In this document: one piece after another, positions 33,701 to 45,279 of the stretch
How positions within the stretch are numbered: the stretch's first letter is position 1
Layout: each line of letters starts with the position of its first letter
Assembly: GCA_964036155.1 (NCBI GenBank)
Contig: OZ038423.1
Span: 29,651,249-29,715,248, forward strand
Direction of reading: 5' to 3'
Source: Diploscapter coronatus
Taxonomy: Eukaryota > Nematoda > Chromadorea > Rhabditida > Rhabditidae
DNA length: 64,000 nucleotides
Position numbers and translations under genes: made by a program
The notes under the pieces: generated by a model
The model's database searches: none
What the model was told of the DNA's origin: nothing
What the model saw: only the letters and a program-made list of their open reading frames with translations

Positions 33701-36700
33701 ACTATCAATTCCTTTCAGAGGATAAATTTTCGAAAACTCACAAGTAGTATCGCCCTGAAACATCGAATTACTGCTTCTTCTACATGAAGTTTCAGATTAC
33801 CTTCATGATCTTAGCCTCGATATTAAGTAAATTCATCACTATTGTGCGCATCTCCACTGTCAGCTTCTTGATCCATTCGTTTTTCGACTTGGGTTTTTCT
33901 ATCGAACCAGCTGAAGTGCTAGCTTCTGATCCAGCTACAGATTCGGGCATTTTATTCTTTCTTCTCGATTTTGAAGTCAAATCTCGACTTGGCCGAACAG
34001 CTAAAATTTAGAAAATTTTCGTCTTTTCTTCGAAAACCCACTTGTCAGTGTCAAGGTCATTCAAAGCTCTGAGTCTGATCTTTAGAAATTCAACTGGTTT
34101 CAGACTAGATACAGGAAAATCATGCGAAATTTTTAATTCTCATGAAAGTTTACCTGCCGGCTGCATACCCGCATTCAGACATTTTTGAAATCTGCACGCT
34201 CTGCAGTTGTTCCGATTATCTGCAATTCAGATCTAATAAACCACTTCGCATTTCGATGAAACACGTTGTTTTCTCCTTTCCTCTCTCGTTACCTTTAGTG
34301 ACGGTGCAATCATTTTCGTGGGGACATTCCAGTTGGTCAGCCTAAAGCTATTACCATTTCAGTCGAGAAGAACGAAACCAGCGTTAGACTTTGATCTGGT
34401 GATTTTGGTTTGCAAATTGCAATGAAAAGTGATCTTTGTCATTGTTCGTGAAAATTCGTGACAGGCGATGACAATTCATCAAAAGTAATCAATTCTTACA
34501 GAAACCTCTCGCGAAAAGTGTTCAATGAACAAAAATAATAGCGGATAAGCCTAGCAACTACCATTTAACGAAATGACAGAACAAAGGAGTGTGAAAAGAA
34601 GGGGTGATTTTTTTTTCGAATGATAAAGTAATTCATTTTTCGAAATAAAATGATCGTAATTCGACAAAAAACTCCCCGTCATTGCACACTTCGTTATTCA
34701 ATAACTCCGTCAATGGAGATTGACAATATTTTTTGTTTCGAAAAATATTCATTGTCAAATTTTACCGAAATCAGAGCTCGACGGAAGAATCCCTTGCAAC
34801 CGACACAGGCGATGCAGCCGTAGTGCATCGCTGCATTACCCATCCCACACACTCTAAAATATCGATGTTTTCAGAAGATTAGAAATTTTTGAATAGTAAA
34901 CCTGCATAGATCCGACGTTTCGGCTTCATCTTCATCATCCGAGTCTGAAATTGCTTTTTCTCGTATAACCTTTTCAGTTGAAATCTTGTTGCTAGAGAAA
35001 CTTTAACTGATTATTCAAACAAGTAATCCAAGAGTTGATTAACAGAAGAAAAACATACCATGAATGAGAGATGGAATTGTAATTTCAATTTTCGGCATCG
35101 GGATCGAAATAAAAGTTGATCTTAACAAGTTTTCCAATTTAGAATTCTATCTCACCTCTTACACCTACAATGACGGTAGAAATTTGGATACGCTGCATGA
35201 TTTTAGGCTATGTCTGTTAATGCACACCTAAGACCAATCTATATCCAGCTGAGACATAAGAAGGTTATATGATTTGTTAAAATTAGTGCGCTTACTAAAC
35301 AATCAACAGGATTTATAATGGTATTCGCGTGATCAGACTTATCTAATTTAGAATGGAAACGTGCAACGTTTTTAAGCTTATGCTTTTCATTGTATAATAT
35401 TGATGAAGATAGATCTTAACATTGGCAGGAACGAATTTATCCCACCCACAAAGAGATCAAGTTTATCGTCGAAATTAATAAAATTTTCCAGTCAAATAAA
35501 CTTATTTACTAGTAAATAAAGAAGGTTACCCTCGATAGTGATAGGCTGATCGCTGGATCCTTTCTGCATACAATGCGATCAGATCCGCTTGGTTCTGAAA
35601 TAATCGAATAAGGAAATAAAGCAAGTGTTTTCGATAGAATTTGAGACGTGACAAATGATAATTACATACAAATGATGCAGAGACGGAGAGGTGCAACGAT
35701 GCTGATGATAGAATAGAACGCAGAGAGCAGAGAAGGAGACAATTATTGCAGAAAAAATACGAGAACCATAGAGAACTGGAGAAACAGTAAACAGAGAAAT
35801 CGGTAATACATGAGAATAAAATAATGACAGCAGACTTTAAAGGTCGTTGAAAAACCAATCTATTAAACAGGAGAAAATCATGAAAAATCGAGAGTGTTTG
35901 AGCAATTTTGGAAGTTTCGATTTTGAATTAAAAATAAATCGATAGAATGATGGACGTTTTCTTTGATAATATTCTTATGCAACTTTTAAAATAATGAACT
36001 AAAAACCTATGCCAAATATATTATTGATAAATTGCAAACTTAATATGAGAAAATTACAATTATGACTTTGAAACGAGGAAATAGCAAAAATCTCCTAAAG
36101 ATAGATGACTTGAGAATTATATTCTTGTTGTTACACAAAGTGTCACAAGTCGGTCTGTCAATGAGAGAGTTTTGGAAAACAAGAACTGTTTTCTCCAAAA
36201 TCAACACTCATCGATTGACCATTTCTGTGAAAGTCGACTGACTGATAAACAGGTTGCGTCATCTGCCGTTACGAGTTAGGAGTTAAGATGCACTAAGTTA
36301 AGTGGCTGAGTAAGGCGCGGCAAATTGACTTTACGTTATGCAAGGAAGTAAATTTAGAAGTGAACAAGTACAGGTTAATGTGTGGTGCAGAAGGAATGTT
36401 TCCAGAGAAAATTATTCTTACATCAAACTTTAGTCATTTGTGAGAAACTAATATTTATTGCGAAAAGCGTCCACATTCGATAACTACATTCTCTAAGAGG
36501 ACTTTTATAGCAAAGCTTTATCCTATCAAAAAATAGCTTGAACGAAGTTCGGAAATTACGAAACACTGCACCTTTCATTCATTAGGTTTGTCTGCAGCAA
36601 AAGTCGTCATACGTACGCACTTCGAATGAGTTTGCATTCATTATTGGCTCTAAATTTCTCCAGGGGAATTAGGTTATTTTTGAAATGTCGTCTTGGCAAG

Positions 36701-38749
36701 TTATTGTGAAAGCAAGGAAATCACGAATGCGAAGCGTCATCAGAATTTGCACTCTGATGTTACACTGGGTGCATCGAGACCCAGGGCAGTGTTTCATTGC
36801 TATTAACATCGCATTTCTCACGCTGTTTCTCGCTTTTCTGCCGGATAAAATAAGCCACATACGTCACTAAAAATAGCCACAGAACGCAGAAGCCGGCTGG
36901 TCTATGAAAAGAGCGATGAGAGCAGGGAGAAGCGGGGAGGAGCAGAGAAAAGAGCACAAACCCCGTCGAGAGTATTGCGTCAGACGGGACTCCCTTGCGA
37001 AATTGCATTATTACGAGAGGCGAAGAAGAATGAAAAAATAAATGGCGCAGCTTCGACCTCATGGCGGTGAAACTGACTTTCTGCAATGGATTTGAAATGA
37101 TGGGGATTCAAGTCTCTGAAGTCAACTTGAATGAATTTATCGACCAAAAGACCAAAGCGGGAAAGTTGAGTTTGATGAAAACTGCTGCATTTTCCCCAGT
37201 GAAAATAGGAGATTATTTACTGCAAACAGAATTCGTTACCCAATTCCAACCTGATTCGAATTCCCCTGCCCATTTTTGAGCAAACAAATTCCTGTTTTGA
37301 ACGTGTCTTTTCAATTGATCGACATAAAAGTTGCCGATAAATGTAGAGCAAAGTTTGCATAGAGAACATGGAAAATTTGATGATTTTATCAATCACCAAA
37401 GAAACTAATGAAAGCATAAATCGAAAGACCAATATTTATCAGATGAAAAGATATTTTATTCGAAAAATATAGTCCAAGTGATGCGCAGATTTTATTTTAT
37501 CAAAAGAATATCGAGACAATGAATTTCTAAATCGAGTTTAATACCTATTGTAGAGAAGATATGGATTTAGAAAATTTTACTTTAAAGCGATGATGTTGCA
37601 AAGTTGTTTCTTTTATTTTCTCTTAAGAAAAGGCACAATGAAATTATAAAGCGAAGATCCAAATTTACTACGATAAAAAAATGCATGCTTTTGAAAATTC
37701 TCGTCCTAATTATATGTAGAGGGCGCAAGTAAGTTTTGAAATACGAGGTTTGATTAATGAAAGTGGAACCATGCGAAGATTTGATTTTTTACAGATTCCG
37801 GTACTTTTTACCGTTTTCGAAATGGATAATCTCATCGGAAGTTATGACATCTTCAAAATTCTCACTTTGGCGAGGGTGATCAAAAATGTCGTTTATTTTG
37901 CGGTTTAAAATCATGAACTTCGATTTGACGATTTTTGTCGTGAATTCGAAGAGCATCAAGGAAGGACATTTCACACTTATTCCTCGCTCACAACTCTGCA
38001 AAAGAAACTTACTTATCAAACCTCTTCATTTTCAAGATATCCTAGATGCGCGAAAAATCACTTTATAAAATTCACTTCAAAACTTTTTACTCCACTTGCG
38101 CCCTCTAATCGTATGCTAAATTTTGTTTTCAGCCAGAATTACAAAAAAAAAGAAAACTTAGAAACCAACCCAACCAACTTGGTAAAGAATTCCAAATGTA
38201 ACAACTCTCGAATGTAAACTAAATCTAAAATGATCTGAAAAAAGAAACACGATTTGGCACGTACATTTCCGAATGCACTTGCACGTGTTGATGTGCTTTC
38301 TGCCGGGAATCTAGTAAGACGCTACGTAAGTAGTATAACGGTTAGGTAAACTAATGAGAGTTACTGATTGGAGAAGAAAAAATAGATCAAAAGTGGAGGA
38401 AATATCGGAAAAGGAATGATGAAATAGGTAACGAGAAGGTTAGCGAGTAGGCAAAATTGAGAGAATTGCGATTGATCGACAGGTCGGCATGAGAATGGGA
38501 GAAATAATCGATAATATTTCGGGTTGAAGAGAAGGGGAAAGGGGAAGGGGGAAGGAAGAAGGGAAGAGGCAATCAGATGGATGTCGCTGCAGAGGAATGA
38601 TGCAGTGATGCAGCGATGCTGATACGAAAGGGGCTGCAGAAACAACAAGGGAATTATGTAGCTAGCAAGTTATTTCGCAAATAATGAGTTAATGAATTGC
38701 GCATGAGCAGAATTACTAACCTTCCATTATTGATAGTGAGAGCAGACAT
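30710..38749 (-). CDS. nuclear hormone receptor (DNA-binding plus ligand-binding domain)
   Basis: Ligand-regulated-type transcription factor of the nuclear receptor superfamily. Exons (minus): 38749-38721 (tentative), 34991-34902, 34853-34766, 34341-34293, 34219-34154, 34000-33801, 33754-33650, 33513-33379, 33332-33187, 32979-32861, 32817-32663, 32497-32415, 32369-32231, 32188-32081, 31462-31277, 30808-30710; 598 aa, phases consistent. The two zinc fingers are complete: [20 protein letters not shown] then CKGFFRRAL, and [28 protein letters not shown]. The ligand-binding domain shows [34 protein letters not shown], and AKDLS then [10 protein letters not shown]. The tail is Gln/Ser-rich. The first exon is inferred: it is the only upstream ATG found whose donor phase (2) fits, and it implies a 3.7-kb first intron. 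Introns carry repeats (31519-31776, 37719-38105). I cannot assign it to a numbered nhr gene. Confidence 0.85.
31519..31776. mobile_element. inverted-repeat element in a nuclear-receptor intron
   Basis: The ends TACCGTAAATCTAAAATAG and CTATTTTAGAATTTGCGGTA are inverted copies. The interior begins with three spaced TAGAAGT/TAGAAGC motifs. It lies within intron 31463-32080. It is related to the smaller foldback at 7118-7217. Confidence 0.65.
34992..38720. other. presumed long first intron of the nuclear-receptor gene
   Basis: No exon with fitting phase was found in this interval, apart from weak ATG-bearing stretches near 35070-35100 and 35160-35200 whose phases do not join the zinc-finger exon. 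It contains the MITE at 37719-38105 and a purine-rich tract at about 38520-38575. Open frames of 60-110 codons here (for example 35526-35858, minus) look fortuitous. Confidence 0.45.
37719..38105. mobile_element. 387-base MITE with TA target duplication
   Basis: The ends GAGGGCGCAAGT and ACTTGCGCCCTC are inverted and flanked by TA on both sides, followed inward by AAGTTTTGAA and its imperfect complement. The TA duplication fits Tc1/mariner-type movement. No coding content. Confidence 0.7.
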
Positions 38750-41183
38750 GGCTGTTTATCAATTCTGGAATGATGAAATTTGTACTTGTAAGCAAGAAAA
38801 TGTACAATATTCAGAAAATCTTAAATGTATAGACTTGATGCCTCAGGGAAAGTAGAAGCGGGAGAACGTCTGAAAGTAGGAGAGCGAATGAGAAGCTAGA
38901 AAGATGAAAACGATATAGTATAAAGCATCATTTTGATGTATAATTTGCTATATTTTGCTCGCGTTTTCTTCAGATAACATCCTTCCGAAGACTGCGATGT
39001 GAAAAATAATCTTGTAAAATGACATATTTTGACCCGTAAAATCGAAAAAGAAAATGCCCCTACAACTATATTTCTGCGAGATAGGTTGCATATCTGAGCT
39101 TCTTTTGGAGCTAATAGCGTGCACTTTATGATATATAAATTTAAGATATCGCTGCTTGCATTCTTATATGATTCTAGTGGCGATTTTGACTAAAACTCGC
39201 GGACAGCATTTTTTGAATTAGGCTATGAATTTGTAGACCTTAGAAAATTATAAAATTTTAGTAATTTGAAACGAATGCTCTATTTTAATAATTAAGGGAC
39301 TAACCAATCTTTTCACAACTTTTTATATAAAATTCTTCATTACACGTAGCTTTCTCAGACTAAGAATGAATTGGGTCCCTAGTTTTGTACTACCCTGCAT
39401 AAGTAGCCATAGAAAAATTTTGACATTGCTGAATTCTTATAGAATATTGTAAAAATGACAAGAACTGAATCAATTATGAGCTCGTTTTTGTTTCCATTTT
39501 TCCAAAAAAAAAAATTCTAGCATCAATAATTATAGACGACATGAATACGCATGGATGTAGGGCTAAATTTGATATGAGAGCTGCGATTTCAAATTCAGCA
39601 TGTATCATATTCAACTTTTGGACACACTCAGATCTAGGGAGCATTTTCAACGGACGAAAATAAACAATAGAAGGTAGATCGCAAGAGCAAATTTACAATT
39701 ATGATACCAGGGCACACTGGTTAAAGTTTTGACTTACTAAAGACCAGAGATAGAAATTCGTTAAGAAGATATACTGGAGGTAGGTCGCAAAGGTCCTGAC
39801 GATCGCCCTCCCTAAGTCTGTACACACTAAAATATCATGCATTTCATCAAATCGCTAAATTTATACTCGGGAAAATGCATATTCAGAGTTTCGATCAATT
39901 AGACTGATAAGCTTTGAAGTTCGAAGAATTTCATCAGCCTGTCAAATGTCTAAAACACATCGACAACTGGCAGAATATGTGTATAGAAAAGAAGTGGGAA
40001 GAAATGTTAGAAAATGGAGAAGGAAGGGATTGGAGAAGAGAGGGAACGAATGGGGGAATGGCCACGAGTCCGGGCCAGGGATGCAGCAAAACCAGAGCTC
40101 TTTCTGCTTCTGCACTCGCCGCTGTCCCCTGTCCCCATTCCCAATTTCTCCTTGCTTTGGAGCTTCCTCTTCTTCTTCCCTTTCTTCCGTTTCCTCCACC
40201 CTCTTCTCTCCTCAGCTCCTTCCACCTTACGTGCCCATCTCACAATTTTCCTCGAAAACTCTTTCACTCCTTCTTTTCTCTCATTTTCTGTCTCTTGTTT
40301 TTCTCTCTCCATTCCGCCCAACTTTTTTCTTCTCTAACTACCACTTTTTATGCGTTCCAGACATTTGTCCTAATAAGTTTTTCTGCATTCTATGCCATAA
40401 ATCTACTAAATTTCATATTGAATCAGATTTTTTTGTCTTGGGAGAGATTGATAGTCTAGTGTGCAATGAAGTGGAACTAATTTCTCTCAGATCATATTTT
40501 TGTTTTAAAATTGAAAAACTCAATTTCATTTTTAAAAAGTATTCAATTTTATTACTAATTTATTTTCTCATAGTTCATTTTATCTCGGAATCTTCAAATT
40601 GTGGCAGTAAATGAACAACAGACTCTAGTGCAATTGGAATGGACAGTGCATTTGTGATTTTCTGCCTGTTATTTCTTGCATTGCTCAATCTCCCTCCCTC
40701 CTCTCTAACTTTCCTCTCGAATGGCGTGATTTTGCGGGCTGTCCCCTTTCCTTCTTTCCCTTCCCCTTTCTTTCCCACTCTTCCAAAGGGGCGAAGTCTG
40801 TTCTGTCTTCTTTGTGTCTTTGCCACTATCTTCTCGCATCGAAACGAACGCATACGCCTAAATTGAGGAGTTCATCTCATTATATCGTTTTTCATTTCAT
40901 TCAGCTTCATCGATATTTGCGATTATTATAATTATTACTGTCATTTACTCAAGTTTTCATAAAATTGATCTTTTAGAATGAGCACATTATTTGTCTCGCC
41001 TTCTTATTTTATGGTACTGTCAAAAATTGTTCTTGATTTGAGACCAAATCGACTCCTAAACAAATCAGACCATTTTACCTGACCAAGAGCATATCTGGAT
41101 TATGTTTTCCATTTAATTTTTAACTGTTAAACAAAAGATTTTTCATAATTTTCTAAGTCTATGAACTTCTAGGTAATACAAAA
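38750..41183. other. divergent intergenic region between the nuclear receptor and the elongase
   Basis: No gene is supported. 40080-40330 is strongly pyrimidine-rich on the plus strand, which creates overlapping low-complexity open frames in several frames (up to 222 codons) that I reject as genes. Regulatory sequence for both flanking genes may lie here, but no specific site is recognised. Confidence 0.5.
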
Positions 41184-43455
41184 ATGAACTTGACGAGCGG
41201 ACCCTCGGCTTTCATTGACCAATTCAAGCAGGTCAAGTTCGATGGAGATCGATTTATGTCGTTGGCTCTGCACGGAGGCAAGAATTTCCCAGAGGTCGAG
41301 GGGAAGAAATTCATCTCTGATCATTTCATCATTGCTCTACAGGTATTGGATAATCAAAGAAATTGAGGGCAGAAGATTTTGAATTCAGGCATCAGTACTT
41401 TATGTCCTAGTTGTATTCGGTACTAAGTTCTTCATGCGCAATCGCGAGCCCTTTTCTCTGTTCGTTCCTCTCAATATCTGGAATTTTCTCCTGGCCGCAT
41501 TTTCTGTCGTCGGAACAATCAAAATGACTCCTGAATTCGTCGGAACATTGCAGAATCACGGTGTTGTCAGTAAGTTTCTCGTAGTACACCATTATAGATA
41601 AAATTGTGACTATGACACAAGACTTTCTATGTTTAGATATTCTCACAACTTTTTAATTGAATTGATATGATTTTATCCAAGAGTCGAATAGTTGATTCTA
41701 TCGATTTATCTTGTACATTTCAAACAATTTCAGCTTTGTGCTTGCCAATCTTTTCCTCTCATTAGAGTTTGTACTACCTGATATCAAAATGACAATACAG
41801 CACAACAGTTGAAACTATATTCGATATAATCAGTGATTGCCAGAATTCTACTTCGAAAACCTCTATGGAGAATGATAAAATCTAAAATCTCGAAATCATT
41901 AGCTTTGAATTTGAGTCCAAATTCAGTAAACCTAGGAAATTCGTTACATATAAAAATAACATAGGGGATGGTATAATGCAAAGATTCTGATTCTCATATT
42001 ATCTCGTTTGTAACGATATTACTACTTTTCCAAATTTTCTCAAATTCATTCCAGCATTATCTTCGTAGAGAAAGCTCAACTTTCTTAACTTTATTGGTTT
42101 TATCAGTAAATTTCTCAGATTCCTACTGCTATGTGTACGACTTCACGAAGGGCGAGAATGGTTATTGGGTCTGGCTGTTTATCGCCTCGAAACTCTTCGA
42201 GTTGGTTGACACGGTCTTTTTGGTGCTCAGAAAGCGACCACTCATGTTTCTGCATTGGTAGATTGATGAATGAGCAATGAATATAAAAATCGTTGATAAA
42301 CTCAGGTATCATCACATTCTCACCTTGATCTATGCCTGGTTCAGTCACCCATTGACACCCGGATTCAACCGATATGGCATCTATTTGAACTTCTTAGTTC
42401 ATGCCTTCATGTATTCGTAAGTGATACAAATGCAATAGATGTTAAAAATTTATAAGAACTGTGATAAAGTACACGGTCTGTTACCCTAGCTTACCGTAGA
42501 ACTGTTCCGGGAAATTTACAAGAACGCATAATGTTTTCACTGAATTTCGTGAATTCTTACGATTTTTAGAAAATAAGCATGCCATAATTAGGGACCGCAA
42601 ACTCCGCCCCTTTGCATTTTTCACTTTTGTTCAAAAAGCGCTCATTTGAAACTCAAAATGGGAAGCAATTACCTTTCAAAGTGGGTGTTACAAAAAGGTA
42701 CCATCAGATTCGATGAACCATTTATAGAAATGAATTTCGGTCAAAAATGACTTTTCTTTTATTTTTTCTTCACTAACATCTCAGTTACATCGAATTTGAT
42801 AATTCGAAGTAATAAATTGGTGAAAATGATCAATTTTGCAAACCCATTTGCGGTCTCTAGTCATAGTTTTTTCAAGTTTTCAGTTACTACTGGATATTTT
42901 TCATTTACTTAGAAGACATTTTTAGCTATTATTTCCTTCGATCGATGAAGATCTGGGTGCCTGGAGTGGTTGCCAAATTTGTGACGACAATTCAGATCGT
43001 ACAATTCCTCATTTCTTGCGGAGTTCTTGCTCATGTCGCAGTTCTCGTCTTCCTGCAGAATGTAAGAACAAATGCCTAAATTTTATCATTTATTTGCAAA
43101 TATACATGAATGGGAAATTTCAATAGAGATTCAAAAAATACTGTTATCTAATGCCGACTGTAAATTTCAAAACTCGATTCAAAATCTGCTCTTGTCTATC
43201 TTTGTCTACGTTTTCTTCGCAATTTTTAATCCAATTCAATAATTTCAGGTCAAATGCGATTTCGACAGAAACGTATTCTATCTGGCCTCCTTCATGGACA
43301 CCACGTATCTGGCTTTGGTAATTTATCAATTTTATTCGGAAATTATTATAAATTCGACGTTTCAGTTCATTAACTTCTTCCTGAAATCGTACGTTCTTCG
43401 AGGTGGAAAGGCCAAATACCAGAGCCGAACGAAAGATTCCAAGAAAATCGAGTAA
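41184..43455 (+). CDS. elo-1: ELO-1-like very-long-chain fatty acid elongase
   Basis: Condensing enzyme (3-keto acyl-CoA synthase) of the ELO family, acting in the ER membrane; C. elegans ELO-1 elongates C18 polyunsaturated fatty acids toward C20. Exons: 41184-41342, 41389-41569, 42119-42257, 42306-42416, 42926-43061, 43249-43317 and 43366-43455; 294 aa with all phases fitting, the usual family length. Family marks: KLFELVDTVFLVLRKRPL, the catalytic histidine box HWYHH (spanning the exon 3/4 junction), FNRYGIYLNFLVHAFMYSYY and MDTTYLALF. The C-terminus KKIE fits a KKXX ER-retrieval signal. The resemblance to ELO-1 is stronger than to other worm elongases as I recall them (KNFP, GKKFISDHF, ASVLYVLVVFGTKFFMRNR). 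Intron 4 carries a MITE (42591-42857). The exact orthologue name is inference. Confidence 0.93.
42591..42857. mobile_element. MITE in intron 4 of the elongase gene
   Basis: The ends GGGACCGCAAA and TTTGCGGTCTC are inverted and both flanked by TA. It lies within intron 42417-42925. There is no coding content; it explains the unusual length of this intron. Confidence 0.65.
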
Positions 43456-43886
43456 AGTGGTCTAATCGGTCAAAAACCCAATAGATCTGATACTACAAAA
43501 TAGAAATTTTCATTTTCGTTGTGAAACTATGATCTTCAAATTCAACATTCATCAAAGTGAATATCTTAGGTATTCTAGAAATTTTCTAATTTCCCAACTA
43601 TATCTAAACAAGTTGCCTTATGATTGTTATTGCTTTGTTTTATTCCACTGTTACGGTTATTTAATTCAATTTTCAATTTACTAGATTTTTAGTGAAAGAA
43701 AAATATCCTCAATTCGATGGCACTCAAACAGTGTTATTCAAAACTACAAATGAACAAAAAGTCAACTTTATTGACGAAATTTAGCACAAAAATATTGGTT
43801 CACATTTTATCACAATTTGAGAATGAATATTTACGAGTAAGAAATTAGGAAAAAATGAAATCATGTAAAGATTATAAATTATTCTT
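43456..43886. other. convergent 3' intergenic region
   Basis: The 3' ends of the elongase (plus) and rab-28 (minus) face each other over 431 bases. The stretch is AT-rich with no gene or repeat seen. The two untranslated regions presumably occupy much of it. Confidence 0.5.
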
Positions 43887-45097
43887 TTACATAACATTAC
43901 AAACATTGCTATTTTGACTGTGATCGACCCTTCTCCTAGCTCCCCTCGCGTCTGATTGAATTTCTCCTTCAACGACCACGATGTCGGCCTCTTGATCAGC
44001 TTTTGACAGCACAATTTTCAATAAATCAGCTACTGTTTGCCTGAAATATTATAAATCGTTGTGAAAAGAATTCGATTTGCAAAATTTCAGAATGTAGGTG
44101 AATCTGATACTCGAAACTCAATTAATACTTGACAAAATATTGATTTTTACTGAAAATAAAATTACCTAAATAGCATCAAGACCGAATCTCCAGTTTTGGC
44201 CGAGACATACATCGGCATCATGTCGTGTTTCTTTGCCAGAGTGTTGTGAGCTTCCACTGTCACGACCCGTTTTTGCTCCAAATCAGTTTTATTCCCTACC
44301 AAGGCTATGTGGGGCGGCTGAATACTTAACCATTCCATAATTTACTACCAATTTCAGATAATTCGGATCTGGCTTAGTGACAGACGTCTTCTTGAACTCT
44401 TTACCAAACTACAAACGAAATAGTAATTGGTAGGAGTTGTGTGAGTAAAGATAGCATTTCGAGTTTTCCATATTGTGCCAAATCCAAACTGCTCGAATCT
44501 CGTACCTTTTCTTCATTTTTCGTGACTCGCTTGACAACTTGCAGCCAATCCTGCACATTATCGAACGATCGCATATTCGTCACATCATAGACAATTAGGG
44601 CTGCTTGGGCTCCTGCAATTTTAGGCATTGGATTACTTTTCATTACATATTCTAACCTGCGATGTATTTGTCAATCATTTCTGAGGCGATACTTTGGCCT
44701 CCAATATCCCAGACCTGAAATATTTGATCATCCATAAATATTGTACCTCGTTGAAACCTGCAGCAAAACATGAATATCACCAGGCATTGTCAATCTTCTC
44801 GAATAAAAATCCAAACCCATTGTCTAAATATTTGCATCTTCAAAAGCAGATGAAGTTTCACGTTACCTGATGATAGTTTTTGTCGAATGTTTCTTTGGCG
44901 AATCGTGAACAAATCGAAGTTTTCCCCGAACTTCCGTCTCCGCAAACTACTATCTAAATCAAATGCAACAGGATATCAGTCGTTTTGCGAAAAGCTATTT
45001 CTACTTCCAAAACGAATGAAATCACAAAGCAAATGCCTTAATTAAAAATAAAACTAACCTTGATATTTTTCTCATCATCGGCACCGTTATTATCCAT
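43887..45097 (-). CDS. rab-28: RAB-28 small GTPase (apparent one-base frameshift)
   Basis: Ras-superfamily GTPase of the Rab28 type; in C. elegans it is linked to cilia of sensory neurons, the BBSome and intraflagellar transport. Exons (minus): 45097-45059, 44953-44867, 44823-44758, 44714-44657, 44612-44506, 44408-44349, 44318-44166 and 44040-43887. Marks: G1 GDGSSGKTS, WDIGGQ (G3), QAALIVYDVTNMRSF, GNKTD (G4), SAKTGDSV (G5) and a C-terminal CNVM CaaX box, as in vertebrate Rab28 rather than the double cysteines of most Rabs. Exon 7 has an AAAA run at 44280-44283 (plus strand) that shifts the frame between GNKTD and LEQKRVV. Exon 7 is 153 bases, but the flanking phases require 152. As it stands the product would lose G5 and the CaaX box. 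Whether this is a sequencing error or a true lesion cannot be told here. An X-box lies upstream. Confidence 0.85.
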
Positions 45098-45153
45098 TTT
45101 AATTTTAAATATCAGAATAGTAGAATTTCGGAGAACGATTTTAGTCGATTTAA

Positions 45154-45167
45154 GTTGTCATGGAAAC
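45154..45167 (-). promoter_or_regulatory. X-box (RFX/DAF-19 binding site) upstream of rab-28
   Basis: GTTGTCATGGAAAC fits the nematode X-box consensus RYYNYY-WW-RRNRAC at every position. It lies 56 bases before the rab-28 start codon, inside the typical window for DAF-19-controlled ciliary genes, and within the 182-base gap after the preceding gene. DAF-19 binding is inference. Confidence 0.75.
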
Positions 45168-45279
45168 AGAAAAAGTGCATGCCGAATGCGCAGAAGTGAG
45201 CGAGCAAATGAATACGTGTACATTTTTCACTTCTAACCTCTAATTTTATTTATTTATTCTACAATTAGCAAATAAAATA

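Noticed and set aside
39914..40614. Overlapping open frames of 181 and 222 codons on the plus strand and 104 on the minus strand
   Set aside because: They are low-complexity Ser/Phe/Leu/Pro or Glu/Arg/Lys strings produced by a pyrimidine-rich tract. They lack family resemblance, and several frames are open at once.
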